Origin: Proruminimicrobium sp964487915
GTDB taxonomy: Bacteria > Elusimicrobiota > Endomicrobiia > Endomicrobiales > Endomicrobiaceae
Length of the DNA stretch: 64,000 nt
NCBI GenBank assembly: GCA_964487915.1
Contig: CAZASN010000002.1
Span: 1 to 64,000, forward strand
Reading direction: 5' to 3'
Part shown: positions 26,379 to 34,901 of the stretch, piece after piece
How the letters are laid out: each line of letters starts with the position of its first letter
Numbering within the stretch: the stretch's first letter is position 1
Position numbers and translations under genes: made by a program
The notes under the pieces: model-generated
Seen by the model: the letters and a program-made list of their open reading frames with translations, nothing else
Databases searched by the model: none
What the model was told of the DNA's origin: nothing

Positions 26379-29123
26379 ATGAAAACTTTATACATTATAG
26401 ACGCAAGCGCATACATACACAGAGCTTATCACGCAATCCGTCCTCTTACGGCTTCAGACGGCACTCCGACAAACGCCGTTTACGGATTTATAAAACTTAT
26501 AAACAAAATTAAAAATGAAAAAAAGCCCGATTATATTGCCGTATGTTTTGATCATCCGTCAAAAAATTTCAGGCATGAACTTTCTCCGCAGTATAAAGCG
26601 AACAGAACGGAAATAGACGTTGATCTGATAAAACAAATGCCCATAGCAAGAGAAGCCGTTAAAGCGATGAACCTGCATCTTCTTGAAAAAAGCGGTTTTG
26701 AAGCCGACGATTTAATCGGAACGCTTGCCAAAAAAGCCGAAGAACAAGGCATATTTACGGTAATAGTAACGGGCGATAAAGATTTATTTCAGCTGGTTGA
26801 CGATAACATACAAATATGGAACGAATCTAAAAACATTATGTTTGACAGACAAAAAGTTTATGAAAAATACGGCATTTATCCCGAACAGATTGTTGATATG
26901 CTTGCTCTTATGGGTGACGCCTGCGATAACATTACGGGCATTAAAGGCATAGGCGAAAAAACAGCCGTAAAACTGCTTCAGGAATATAAAACGCTTGAAA
27001 ATATAATAGAAAACGCCGCTTCTTTAAAAGGCAAACTCGCCCAAACCGTAAAAGAAGGAGCCGAATCGGCGATTTTAAGCAAAAAACTGGTTCAGCTTGA
27101 ACTTAACGCTCCGATAGATTACTCAATTGACGATATGAAATTTGACGATAATCTTTTCTCAAACGCGGCTGATTTTCTTAAAAAATATGAATTTCAAAGT
27201 TTTTTAAAACAGGATCATTTTCAAAACATTTTTAAAATAACTGAAAAAACAGAAAAAGTAAAAGAGATTACTCCTCAAATAAAAAGACCGGAAGATTCAG
27301 AACCTCATATACCTATAAATATACCGGATGTAAAAATCGCAGACTCCGTTGAATCAGCTCTTGAACTTAAAAAAATTCTTGAAACAAAAGATAATATAAC
27401 AATAAGCGTTGAAACAAACGGCTATGATTTTACAAGCAGTTTTCTTGTAGGCATTTCTTTTTTTTACGGACAGGACGCCGTATATTACGTACCCGTAAAT
27501 CACAGCGATTTTACTTTAAAACAACTGCCGGCTGAAGATTTTAAAAATGTTTTCGGCGGATTGTTTGAATCGGATAAAATAAAATTTACGGGGTATGATT
27601 TAAAATTTGTAAAACATATCCTTAAAAAACACGATATTGCATTAAAAAACTCATTCTGCGACGTAATGATAGCGTCTTACTGCATTGATCCGTCGCGCAG
27701 GCACGATCTGGAAAACCTTGCGGAAACGATATTGTCTTTTAAAATTGATTCCGAAGAATCGCTTCTCGGAAAAGGCTCAAAAAAAATAACGCCCGATATT
27801 CTCGGAGTTGATACTCTTTCAAAATATTCCGGAACAAAAGCGTATTTAATCAACAGGCTTGCGAATAAATTTTTAAAGGAATTAAAATTCAAAAATCTGG
27901 ATAAACTTTTTTTTGAAATGGAAATGCCGGTCCTTTCCGTACTTACGGAAATGGAAGAAACGGGAATTAAAATTGACGAATCTTTTTTAAAAACATTTGA
28001 CGAAAAAATAACGAAAGAAATTTCAGAGTCGGAAAACAAAATATTTAAAATTTCGCAAATTGAGTTTAATATCAATTCCCCGAAACAGCTTGCCGAAATC
28101 CTTTTTGAAAAAATGAATCTGCCGGCCGTCAAAAAAACAAAAACCGGTTATTCCACCGACGAATCCGTTCTAAGCGAATTAAGCGGCTATGAAATAGCAA
28201 ATGAAATATTAAAATACAGGGAACTCCAAAAAATAAAAACGACTTACATTGATTCAATGCTGAGATACTGCAGCTCTGAAGGGTGCAGAATACATACCAT
28301 ATTAAATCAGGCCGTAACTACAACCGGCAGGCTTTCGTCATCCGAACCGAATCTTCAGAATATTCCCGTAAGAACAGATTACGGAAGACAAATACGGCGG
28401 GCTTTTATAGCGGATATCGGCAAAATATTCATATCGGCGGATTATTCGCAGATAGATTTAAGAGCTCTTGCTCACATATCCGGCGATAAAACTCTTATTG
28501 ACGCTTTTAATAACGGCAGAGACATCCATACGGCTACCGCTATGGAAATATTTTCGGCGCCCTCCGAACGGGACGTGACTCCCCAGATGCGTTCTGCCGC
28601 AAAGTCAATAAATTTCGGAATAGTATACGGCATTTCGCCTTTCGGACTTTCCAAACAGCTCGGGATACCCGTCCAACAGGCTAAAGAATATATAGACAAT
28701 TACTTTAAAAAATACAGCGGCGTCAAACAATGGACTTTTGACGTTACGGAACAGGCGAAAAAAACAGGTTTCGTTAAAACTTTATCCGGCAGAATAAGAT
28801 ACATACCGGAAATAAATTCATCAAACAAACAAACGGTGTCTTTCGGCGAAAGAATGGTTTTAAACACTCCCGTTCAGGGCACTTCCGCAGATATAATTAA
28901 AATCGCAATGATAAATATTTCCAATAAAATAAAAGAACAAAACTTAAACTCAAAATTGCTGCTGCAGGTTCATGACGATTTGCTGTTTGAAACGCCGGAA
29001 GAAGAAAAAAATATAATGATAAAAATGATAAAATACGAAATGGAACACGCCATGGAATTAAAAGTTCCTCTGGCGGTTGATATGAAAGCCGGAATAAACT
29101 GGGCGGAAATGGATAAGATATGA
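26379..29123 (+). CDS. polA: DNA polymerase I
   Basis: 914 residues: an N-terminal 5'-3' exonuclease (FEADDLIGTLA near 105, TGDKDLFQLV near 132, helix-3-turn GIGEKTAVKLL near 190), a degenerate 3'-5' exonuclease domain (about 320 to 510), and a complete polymerase (motif A ISADYSQIDLRALAH, motif B RSAAKSINFGIVYGIS, motif C VHDDLLFE). The proofreading site looks dead: the first block reads SVETNGYD with Val for the first catalytic Asp, the second GYDLKFVKH lacks the Asp after KF, and the third YSGTKAY lacks Asp. It probably fills gaps and removes primers without proofreading. Its stop overlaps coaE. Confidence 0.96.
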   Translation: MKTLYIIDASAYIHRAYHAIRPLTASDGTPTNAVYGFIKLINKIKNEKKPDYIAVCFDHPSKNFRHELSPQYKANRTEIDVDLIKQMPIAREAVKAMNLHLLEKSGFEADDLIGTLAKKAEEQGIFTVIVTGDKDLFQLVDDNIQIWNESKNIMFDRQKVYEKYGIYPEQIVDMLALMGDACDNITGIKGIGEKTAVKLLQEYKTLENIIENAASLKGKLAQTVKEGAESAILSKKLVQLELNAPIDYSIDDMKFDDNLFSNAADFLKKYEFQSFLKQDHFQNIFKITEKTEKVKEITPQIKRPEDSEPHIPINIPDVKIADSVESALELKKILETKDNITISVETNGYDFTSSFLVGISFFYGQDAVYYVPVNHSDFTLKQLPAEDFKNVFGGLFESDKIKFTGYDLKFVKHILKKHDIALKNSFCDVMIASYCIDPSRRHDLENLAETILSFKIDSEESLLGKGSKKITPDILGVDTLSKYSGTKAYLINRLANKFLKELKFKNLDKLFFEMEMPVLSVLTEMEETGIKIDESFLKTFDEKITKEISESENKIFKISQIEFNINSPKQLAEILFEKMNLPAVKKTKTGYSTDESVLSELSGYEIANEILKYRELQKIKTTYIDSMLRYCSSEGCRIHTILNQAVTTTGRLSSSEPNLQNIPVRTDYGRQIRRAFIADIGKIFISADYSQIDLRALAHISGDKTLIDAFNNGRDIHTATAMEIFSAPSERDVTPQMRSAAKSINFGIVYGISPFGLSKQLGIPVQQAKEYIDNYFKKYSGVKQWTFDVTEQAKKTGFVKTLSGRIRYIPEINSSNKQTVSFGERMVLNTPVQGTSADIIKIAMINISNKIKEQNLNSKLLLQVHDDLLFETPEEEKNIMIKMIKYEMEHAMELKVPLAVDMKAGINWAEMDKI

Positions 29124-29710
29124 TAATAGGACTGACAGGCGGAATAGCTACCGGAAAAAGCGAAGCGGCAAAAATATTCAAACAGTCGGGATGTTATATT
29201 ATTGACGCCGATAAAATTTCAAAACAATTAACTTCCAAAGGTTCGGATGTTTTAAAAAAAATAGAAGAATCTTTCGGAGCCGGAATTCTTACGTCAAAAA
29301 AAACTTTAAACAGAAAAAAACTCGCAAACCTTATTTTTAACGATAAAGGCGCGAAATTGCAGCTTGAAAGAATTCTGCACGTATACATAATAAAAAAAAT
29401 AAACGAAATCGCGGCAAAAAAATATAAAGACGCCGACATTATTATAGACGCTCCGCTTCTTTTTGAAGTAGGTTTGGACAGAATCTGCGAAAAAGTGGTT
29501 GTAATTTACGCAAAACACGGCCTGCAGATTGAAAGATTTATGAAACGAGACAGACTTTCAAAAGAAGAAGCGGAAAAAAGAATAGCCGTACAGATGCCGA
29601 TAGAAGAAAAAATGATGCTTGCCACGGTTGTAATTGACAACTCTTCCACGCTTAAAGAACTTGAAAAAAATATCAAACACATCTATTCCTGTTTCAAAGC
29701 CGGCCGTTAA
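29120..29710 (+). CDS. coaE: Dephospho-CoA kinase
   Basis: Last step of coenzyme A synthesis. 196 residues with the P-loop GLTGGIATGKSEAA, DADKISKQL (substrate/catalytic Asp, near residue 32), DAPLLFEVGLD (near 112) and the lid region RFMKRDRLSKEEAEKRI. Starts by a 4-base overlap (ATGA) with polA, a common arrangement. Normal length. Confidence 0.95.
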   Translation: MIIGLTGGIATGKSEAAKIFKQSGCYIIDADKISKQLTSKGSDVLKKIEESFGAGILTSKKTLNRKKLANLIFNDKGAKLQLERILHVYIIKKINEIAAKKYKDADIIIDAPLLFEVGLDRICEKVVVIYAKHGLQIERFMKRDRLSKEEAEKRIAVQMPIEEKMMLATVVIDNSSTLKELEKNIKHIYSCFKAGR

Positions 29711-29744
29711 CGCAATATATCCCCCTCTGTGTTGATTAATTTTA

Positions 29745-29773
29745 TTGACAAAAAACATGATTTAATTTACAAT
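29745..29773 (+). promoter_or_regulatory. Promoter giving a leaderless or near-leaderless mRNA
   Basis: TTGACA, 17 bases, TACAAT, ending only 9 bases before the ATG at 29783. Transcription would start at or within about 3 bases of the start codon, and there is no Shine-Dalgarno sequence. Confidence 0.6.
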
Positions 29774-29782
29774 TAACGCATT

Positions 29783-31045
29783 ATGAAAAAAATAATACCT
29801 TTTGCATTTATCGTCTTTTCTTCTTTTTTGTACCAGCCGTGTTTTTCCGAAACCGCGGATTTGGCGCAGCCGCAGGAAACCGTTGTACAGCCAAAACCTT
29901 CGGTAAACGCAAAAGGAATGCATTTAACGTCATTTGTTCCGGGCGCTTCAAAAAAAAGAATTTACATTGACAGTCTGCTTGAAGATACGGAATTAAACGC
30001 GGTTGTCATAGACGTTAAAGAAATTGACGGAGCAATAGGAATAAAGGGAATTTCTGGCGATTTGGCTTTTTCAAAATCGGTTCCCAATCCTGAAGAATAC
30101 ATTAAACATCTGAAAGAAAAAAATATATACACTATAGCCCGTATCGTCGTTTTCAGAGACAATACGATGCCGCGCAAAAGACCGGAGCTGGCCGTAAAAA
30201 CTCCTGACGGAAAAATATGGGAAGATTACAGACAAACGACATGGCTTGACCCTTACAACCAAAAAGCCAAAGATTATATTTTGGATATAGCGGAAAAAAC
30301 AGCCGATATAGGATTTGACGAAATCCAGTTTGACTATATACGTTTCCCTTCCGACGGAAATACAAAAATGTGCAGATATCAGGTCCCGCGCTCAACGGCA
30401 ACGGCTTATCTGGAAATAATTGATTTTTTAAAACAGGCAAAACAGAGACTTGCTCCCAAAGGCATAAAAACGTCTATAGACGTATTCGGACTTACGACCA
30501 CCGAAAACACGGATATGGGAATCGGCCAGAAAATCGTTGAAATGACCGAACATGTAGACTATGTAAGCCCTATGATATATCCGTCTCATTATAATAAAGG
30601 AGAATACGGAATCCCCGACCCTAATAAAGAACCTTACAGAACGGTCTATATCGCGCTTCAGGGGGCAAAAAAAAGACTGCCGGTTGAAAAATTAAGACCG
30701 TGGCTTCAGGATTTTTCAATGAAAGGCGTAAAATACGGACCTAAGCAGATACAAGAACAGATTCAGGCGTGTTTTGACTGCGGAGTGGAAACGTGGATGC
30801 TCTGGAACGCCGCCTGTAAATACACGAAAGACGGACTTAAACCTAAATCAGAGTCAAATACTTATAAAAAGAGTTCAAAAGAAATTATTGACAATTATCT
30901 GAAAAAAGAAAATGTTGACCAGGCTATGACAAAAAGAGCCGTCACGCAAAACAAAAAACAAACCGCAGCCGTAAAAAAATCAACGCACACCGCAACAAAA
31001 AAATATACGGTTAAATCAAGTTCGGCGACTAAAAAGAAAAAATAA
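29783..31045 (+). CDS. Exported DUF4015-type putative glycoside hydrolase
   Basis: 420 residues. Signal peptide, then a short linker and a TIM-barrel-like domain with GMHLTSFVPG near 47, NAVVIDVKEIDG near 75, DEIQFDYIRFPSDG near 182, and YVSPMIYPSHYN near 258. This is the layout of the DUF4015 (putative glycosyl hydrolase) family. The Asp/Glu in the FDEIQFDYIRFP strand is the likely active-site region. The C-terminal 50 residues are a Lys/Thr/Ser-rich tail that may bind the wall or nucleic acid. Substrate unknown; a peptidoglycan or exopolysaccharide role is inference. Confidence 0.82.
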   Translation: MKKIIPFAFIVFSSFLYQPCFSETADLAQPQETVVQPKPSVNAKGMHLTSFVPGASKKRIYIDSLLEDTELNAVVIDVKEIDGAIGIKGISGDLAFSKSVPNPEEYIKHLKEKNIYTIARIVVFRDNTMPRKRPELAVKTPDGKIWEDYRQTTWLDPYNQKAKDYILDIAEKTADIGFDEIQFDYIRFPSDGNTKMCRYQVPRSTATAYLEIIDFLKQAKQRLAPKGIKTSIDVFGLTTTENTDMGIGQKIVEMTEHVDYVSPMIYPSHYNKGEYGIPDPNKEPYRTVYIALQGAKKRLPVEKLRPWLQDFSMKGVKYGPKQIQEQIQACFDCGVETWMLWNAACKYTKDGLKPKSESNTYKKSSKEIIDNYLKKENVDQAMTKRAVTQNKKQTAAVKKSTHTATKKYTVKSSSATKKKK

Positions 31046-31081
31046 TAATTCGCTATATCAATGACCGGCAATCTCCAGCGT

Positions 31082-31107
31082 AACTTTTTTTAAAATATTC
31101 AGTCTAA
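31082..31107 (+). promoter_or_regulatory. Possible ECF-type autoregulated promoter
   Basis: AACTT, 15 bases, GTCTAA, ending 12 bases before the sigma-factor ATG. This resembles the AAC/GTC-type promoters recognised by many ECF sigma factors, which commonly drive their own genes. A vegetative-like TATACT (31112-31117) directly before the ATG would be too close to serve this gene. Weak evidence only. Confidence 0.3.
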
Positions 31108-31119
31108 CGGATATACTAA

Positions 31120-31689
31120 ATGAACGACAGAGAAATCATAGAAAAGATACTTGCGGGTCAGCAACATTTATTTAAACTTTTGGTAACAAAGCATAAAGGC
31201 AGGCTCATTTCTATTATATATTCTTTTTGCGGAGCCAACTGCGATTATGAAGATATCGCCCAAAATGTTTTTGTTAAGATATTTTGCTCTTTAAATAAAT
31301 TCAGATTTGATTCTTCTTTTACGACATGGCTTTATAAAATAGCGATAAATGAAAGCATCACTTTTTCTAAAAAAACAAAAACAAACACAATTTCAATTAA
31401 TGAAAAAGTAGGAGACGATGAAGATATTGAGCTTGTTGACATTCTTCCGGATTTAAAAGACGGCGTAGAAGATAATCTTGTAAAAAAAGAAACTCAGGAT
31501 TTAATACAAAAAGCGATATTAACTTTAAAAGAAAACTACAGAACGATTTTAATACTGAAAGATATTGAAGATTTGTCTTATGACGAAATCGCCGAAGTGA
31601 TGGATATTTCGCTTGACAAAGTAAAAGTCTGGCTTTTTAGGGCAAGACAGCAGTTAAGAGAAGTTATAAAAAAAGGAAATTTGTTATGA
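31120..31689 (+). CDS. ECF-family RNA polymerase sigma factor
   Basis: 189 residues. Region 2 has YEDIAQNVFVKIFCSLNKFRFDSSFTTWLYKIAINES. A short acidic linker follows (residues about 95 to 125), then region 4 with LSYDEIAEVMDISLDKVKVWLFRARQQLR. No region 1 or 3, so it is group 4. Its stop overlaps a gene for a zinc-finger anti-sigma factor, so activity is probably controlled by envelope or redox signals through that partner. Regulon unknown. Confidence 0.93.
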   Translation: MNDREIIEKILAGQQHLFKLLVTKHKGRLISIIYSFCGANCDYEDIAQNVFVKIFCSLNKFRFDSSFTTWLYKIAINESITFSKKTKTNTISINEKVGDDEDIELVDILPDLKDGVEDNLVKKETQDLIQKAILTLKENYRTILILKDIEDLSYDEIAEVMDISLDKVKVWLFRARQQLREVIKKGNLL

Positions 31690-32135
31690 AATGCGGTGAA
31701 ATGGAATTTTTAATATCATTACATGCCGACAACCGTTTAAATGACACGGAAATCGCGGAATTACTGGAACATTTTGAAGAATGTCCCGGATGCAGGCAGA
31801 CATACAAAGATTTTCTTGCCCTTAAATCGCTGCTGGCGTCAGGCAATAATATTACTGTAAGTCCGGATTTTGAAAATAAAGTAATGGCGAAAATTAAAAA
31901 TTCGGATAAACCGGCTCCGGCCCGCATCATATATCCGAATTTTAAAAAGAGAATTATAGCTGCTGCTGCAGGTTTTTTATTTATAGTTATTTCTTCGGCC
32001 GCTTTATTTACGGTTGCAAAAGTTAAGAAAAATCATATCGCTTACGACTTTAGCTGGTATTATGACATCGGGCAGGAAACCGCTTACGAATCATCTTCAG
32101 CAAATTCAATTGAATCGTTTATTTTAAACGTTTAA
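31686..32135 (+). CDS. Membrane anti-sigma factor (zinc-finger type)
   Basis: 149 residues. The N-terminal Cys of KCGEME plus the later EHFEECPGCRQTY provide a zinc-binding anti-sigma (zf-HC2) pattern, although the usual His-x3-Cys reads HFEEC-PGC. One transmembrane segment lies near 88 to 110 (IIAAAAGFLFIVISSAALF). A short periplasmic tail of about 40 residues follows. It overlaps the sigma gene by 4 bases. It ends convergently with ccdA with the two stop codons overlapping, and no terminator is visible between them. Confidence 0.85.
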   Translation: MKCGEMEFLISLHADNRLNDTEIAELLEHFEECPGCRQTYKDFLALKSLLASGNNITVSPDFENKVMAKIKNSDKPAPARIIYPNFKKRIIAAAAGFLFIVISSAALFTVAKVKKNHIAYDFSWYYDIGQETAYESSSANSIESFILNV

Positions 32136-32842
32136 CTTCCGGCAAATAATAAGCTTATCTTGTTAAAGGAACCGGCCATTATCATTATCCCTATAAATAT
32201 AAGAAGAACGCCGCAGAATATTTCTATATATCGGTAATATTTTTTTATTTTATTAAAAAATACAAGGAATTTATTTATAAAAAGAGCTGTAAGTATAAAC
32301 GGAATCGCCAGTCCGAGCGAATAAAAACTCAGCAGTATCGCCCCGTCTTTTGTCTGCCCCTGCGTTGAAGCCAAAATAAGTATTGAAGACAAAATAGGAC
32401 CTACGCACGGAGTCCACGCAAAAGCAAACGCGCAGCCTACAAAAAAACAGGTAACATATCCTATTCTTTTATCTGCGACCTTTAAGGATACCTGCTTATA
32501 TAAAAAGGGTATTTTAAATGCGCCGCAAAGATGAAGTCCGAAAATTATTATTATTGAACCGCCTATATATTTAAGAATATTTAAATTAGTCAACAGAAAA
32601 GATCCTATAAACGTGGCGGTAAGTCCGAGCAAAACAAAAATGATTGAAAAGCCGGAAACAAAAATTAAAGAGCTGATTAAAATTTGTTTCATATTTTTTG
32701 AATCATTTAACCGTTCAAGCGCTATTCCCGTTATAAACGTAATATATGCAGGTATAAGCGGCAGTACGCAAGGACTGATAAAAGTAAGCAGACCGGCAAA
32801 AAAACTGGCGATTATCGGGAAATTTCCCAAAGAGTCGGTCAT
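32132..32842 (-). CDS. ccdA: Cytochrome c biogenesis / thiol transporter CcdA
   Basis: 236 residues, six membrane segments. The two redox cysteines are in FISPCVLPLIPAY (near residue 24) and AWTPCVGPILSS (near 135). CcdA carries reducing equivalents from cytosolic thioredoxin across the membrane. No cytochrome c maturation genes are nearby, so in this organism it more likely serves periplasmic thiol reduction in general. It follows nadA on the same strand. Confidence 0.9.
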   Translation of the reverse strand: MTDSLGNFPIIASFFAGLLTFISPCVLPLIPAYITFITGIALERLNDSKNMKQILISSLIFVSGFSIIFVLLGLTATFIGSFLLTNLNILKYIGGSIIIIFGLHLCGAFKIPFLYKQVSLKVADKRIGYVTCFFVGCAFAFAWTPCVGPILSSILILASTQGQTKDGAILLSFYSLGLAIPFILTALFINKFLVFFNKIKKYYRYIEIFCGVLLIFIGIMIMAGSFNKISLLFAGS

Positions 32843-32875
32843 TTTGATATCCTCCTTAAACGCAATTGCGCGTAC

Positions 32876-33781
32876 TTAAAAAATGTCAAGCATTCTTTTA
32901 ATAGGTTTGTACGCTTTTTCTCTTATATTTTCCGGTACTCTGATCTCATTTTTCATATCCTGCAGAGTCCATAAAACTTTTTCAAGCGTATTTTTTTTCA
33001 TATTGGGGCATAAGGCAATATCGGAAACCGTATGAAATATTTTATCCGGATACATTCTTCTGAGAACAAACGTTATTTCATTTTCCGTGCCTATAATAAA
33101 TTCCCCTGCGCCGCTTGATTTAACGTAATTCATAATGCCCGTGGTAGATAAAACTTCATCGGCAAGCGCGACTGTTTCCGGCTGGCATTCCGGATGAACT
33201 AAAACTACGGCTTTAGGATATTTTCGTTTTTTTTCAACAACATATTCCGGCAGCATTCTCATATGCGTCGGACAAAAACCCTGCCATAAAATAAGTTTTT
33301 TATTTAAAACTTTCTGCACGTAAGAACCTAAATTTCTGTCCGGACAAAATATTATTTTATCATTATCAATGCTTTTAACGACTTTGACCGCGTTTGAAGA
33401 AGTGCAGCATATATCGGTTTCGGCTTTTACTTCGGCCGTTGAATTTATATATGTTACGACCGTTGCGCCCGGATTTTTTTTCTTAAATTGAATCAGCTGT
33501 TCTCTGTTAATCATATCGGCCATCGGACATCCCGATTCCAAATCCGGCAGAAGCACTTTTTTTTGAGGGCTTAAAATGCTTGCGGTTTCGGCCATAAAAT
33601 GAACTCCGCAAAATACTATCACATCGGCGTCGGTTTCCGCGGCTTTTCTGCTTAGTTCCAAAGAATCTCCCTTAAAATCGGCGATATCCTGAACTTCCTG
33701 CCGCTGGTAATTGTGAACCAGTATCAGCGCGTTTCTTTGTTTTTTTAATTCTTTGATTTTTTCCGTTATTTCTTTTGACAT
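32876..33781 (-). CDS. nadA: Quinolinate synthase
   Basis: Makes quinolinate from iminoaspartate and dihydroxyacetone phosphate for NAD synthesis, with a [4Fe-4S] cluster. 301 residues, the usual length for the single-subunit form. Candidate cluster cysteines sit in VIVFCGVHFMAET (near 84), in TDICCTSSNAV (near 125) and in the C-terminal DIALCPNMKKN (near 260). HPECQPE near 195 belongs to the conserved substrate region. nadB and nadC are not in the window. AGGAT lies before the ATG. Confidence 0.93.
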   Translation of the reverse strand: MSKEITEKIKELKKQRNALILVHNYQRQEVQDIADFKGDSLELSRKAAETDADVIVFCGVHFMAETASILSPQKKVLLPDLESGCPMADMINREQLIQFKKKNPGATVVTYINSTAEVKAETDICCTSSNAVKVVKSIDNDKIIFCPDRNLGSYVQKVLNKKLILWQGFCPTHMRMLPEYVVEKKRKYPKAVVLVHPECQPETVALADEVLSTTGIMNYVKSSGAGEFIIGTENEITFVLRRMYPDKIFHTVSDIALCPNMKKNTLEKVLWTLQDMKNEIRVPENIREKAYKPIKRMLDIF

Positions 33782-33795
33782 CTTTTATCCTGAGA

Positions 33796-34887
33796 TTAAA
33801 TTTTATTTTTATTATTTAAATGTTTCATCAAAATATTTGCTATTTCTTCATTGGCTTTGGCGTTGGGATGCCGATTATCTTTTATTTTATATTCCTCACT
33901 GTTAAAATATTCCGGCAATATTATAATATCAATATTAAGTTCTTTCAATCCTTTGAGCAATCGTTCATTCAAAAAAACATCCGGCCAAACAATTATGGTT
34001 AATTTTGAATTATATTTTTCAATTATAATTTTATCTATTTCTTTAAAATTTTCCAACAGATAATCTTCATAAAAATTTTTATTATACTGTTCTATTTTAG
34101 GAACAATTATTTTTTGGAATATATAACTTCTTGCAAAAATAATTTTAAAAATTTCAAACGGCTGTTTTGCTCTTATCCACTTGTCGCTTTTATATATCCA
34201 ATTATCATTTGCCCCATAACATGAAACATTGAAATTTCTGTACAAATGATCCTGCATAAGTCCGTAAATAAAACGTTTTACATGCCGTTTCCCGATAAAT
34301 GATGCGGCAATATCATGATTAAAAATATTCAATACGGTGTTCGTGGCTTTTCCGGCTAAAGCAAAATTTAAAACACCGTTCTTAAAATTCATTGAACTTG
34401 AAAAATAATAAGGCAATGTTTCGTTATCTTCCAGCCCTCCTCCGAAAGTGAAAGAACATCCTAAAAAAACATAAACATTATCAGAATTTTCATTGCCTTT
34501 CGTATATCTGAATCCGGGTTCAAACACAGAATATCCGACATCATATATTTTTTTATAATATTTTGGAGCAGGATTTTCGTTATTTTTATAACGATACATA
34601 TATTCTTTATTGCCGGCATCTTTCAGGCAAATTTCCCTTATTAAATCAATATGCGCCAAATTAACTTTCGGATTATTGTAAAATTTGTCGGGTTTATTAA
34701 ATTTAAAATTAAAATCCGGCGAATATAAAATAATTTCACAAAGACTTAAGGCCAAAAATACCGAAAAAAATAAAAAACCCGTTAATTTTACAGTTTTATT
34801 TTTTACGAACGCCGAACAGATTAAAAATATAAAACCGGAAAACAAAAAAATATAAACAAATTGATATTTTAAAAAATGCGTTATCAT
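33796..34887 (-). CDS. SGNH-hydrolase-like membrane protein, copy A
   Basis: About 363 residues. Two N-terminal membrane helices are followed by an extracytoplasmic domain with FLGCSFTFGGGLEDNETLPYY, matching SGNH block I with the nucleophile Ser in GCS rather than GDS. A C-terminal DNRHPNAKANEEIA gives the catalytic Asp-x-x-His. The start is set by alignment to its neighbour (MITHFLKYQF against MPEHFFKYEF); a TTG at 34899 is possible. It is a tandem paralog of the next gene. Members of this group usually modify cell-surface polysaccharides as esterases or acetyl-transferases; substrate unknown. Confidence 0.72.
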   Translation of the reverse strand: MITHFLKYQFVYIFLFSGFIFLICSAFVKNKTVKLTGFLFFSVFLALSLCEIILYSPDFNFKFNKPDKFYNNPKVNLAHIDLIREICLKDAGNKEYMYRYKNNENPAPKYYKKIYDVGYSVFEPGFRYTKGNENSDNVYVFLGCSFTFGGGLEDNETLPYYFSSSMNFKNGVLNFALAGKATNTVLNIFNHDIAASFIGKRHVKRFIYGLMQDHLYRNFNVSCYGANDNWIYKSDKWIRAKQPFEIFKIIFARSYIFQKIIVPKIEQYNKNFYEDYLLENFKEIDKIIIEKYNSKLTIIVWPDVFLNERLLKGLKELNIDIIILPEYFNSEEYKIKDNRHPNAKANEEIANILMKHLNNKNKI

Positions 34888-34901
34888 TATTATACGCAAA
34901 T

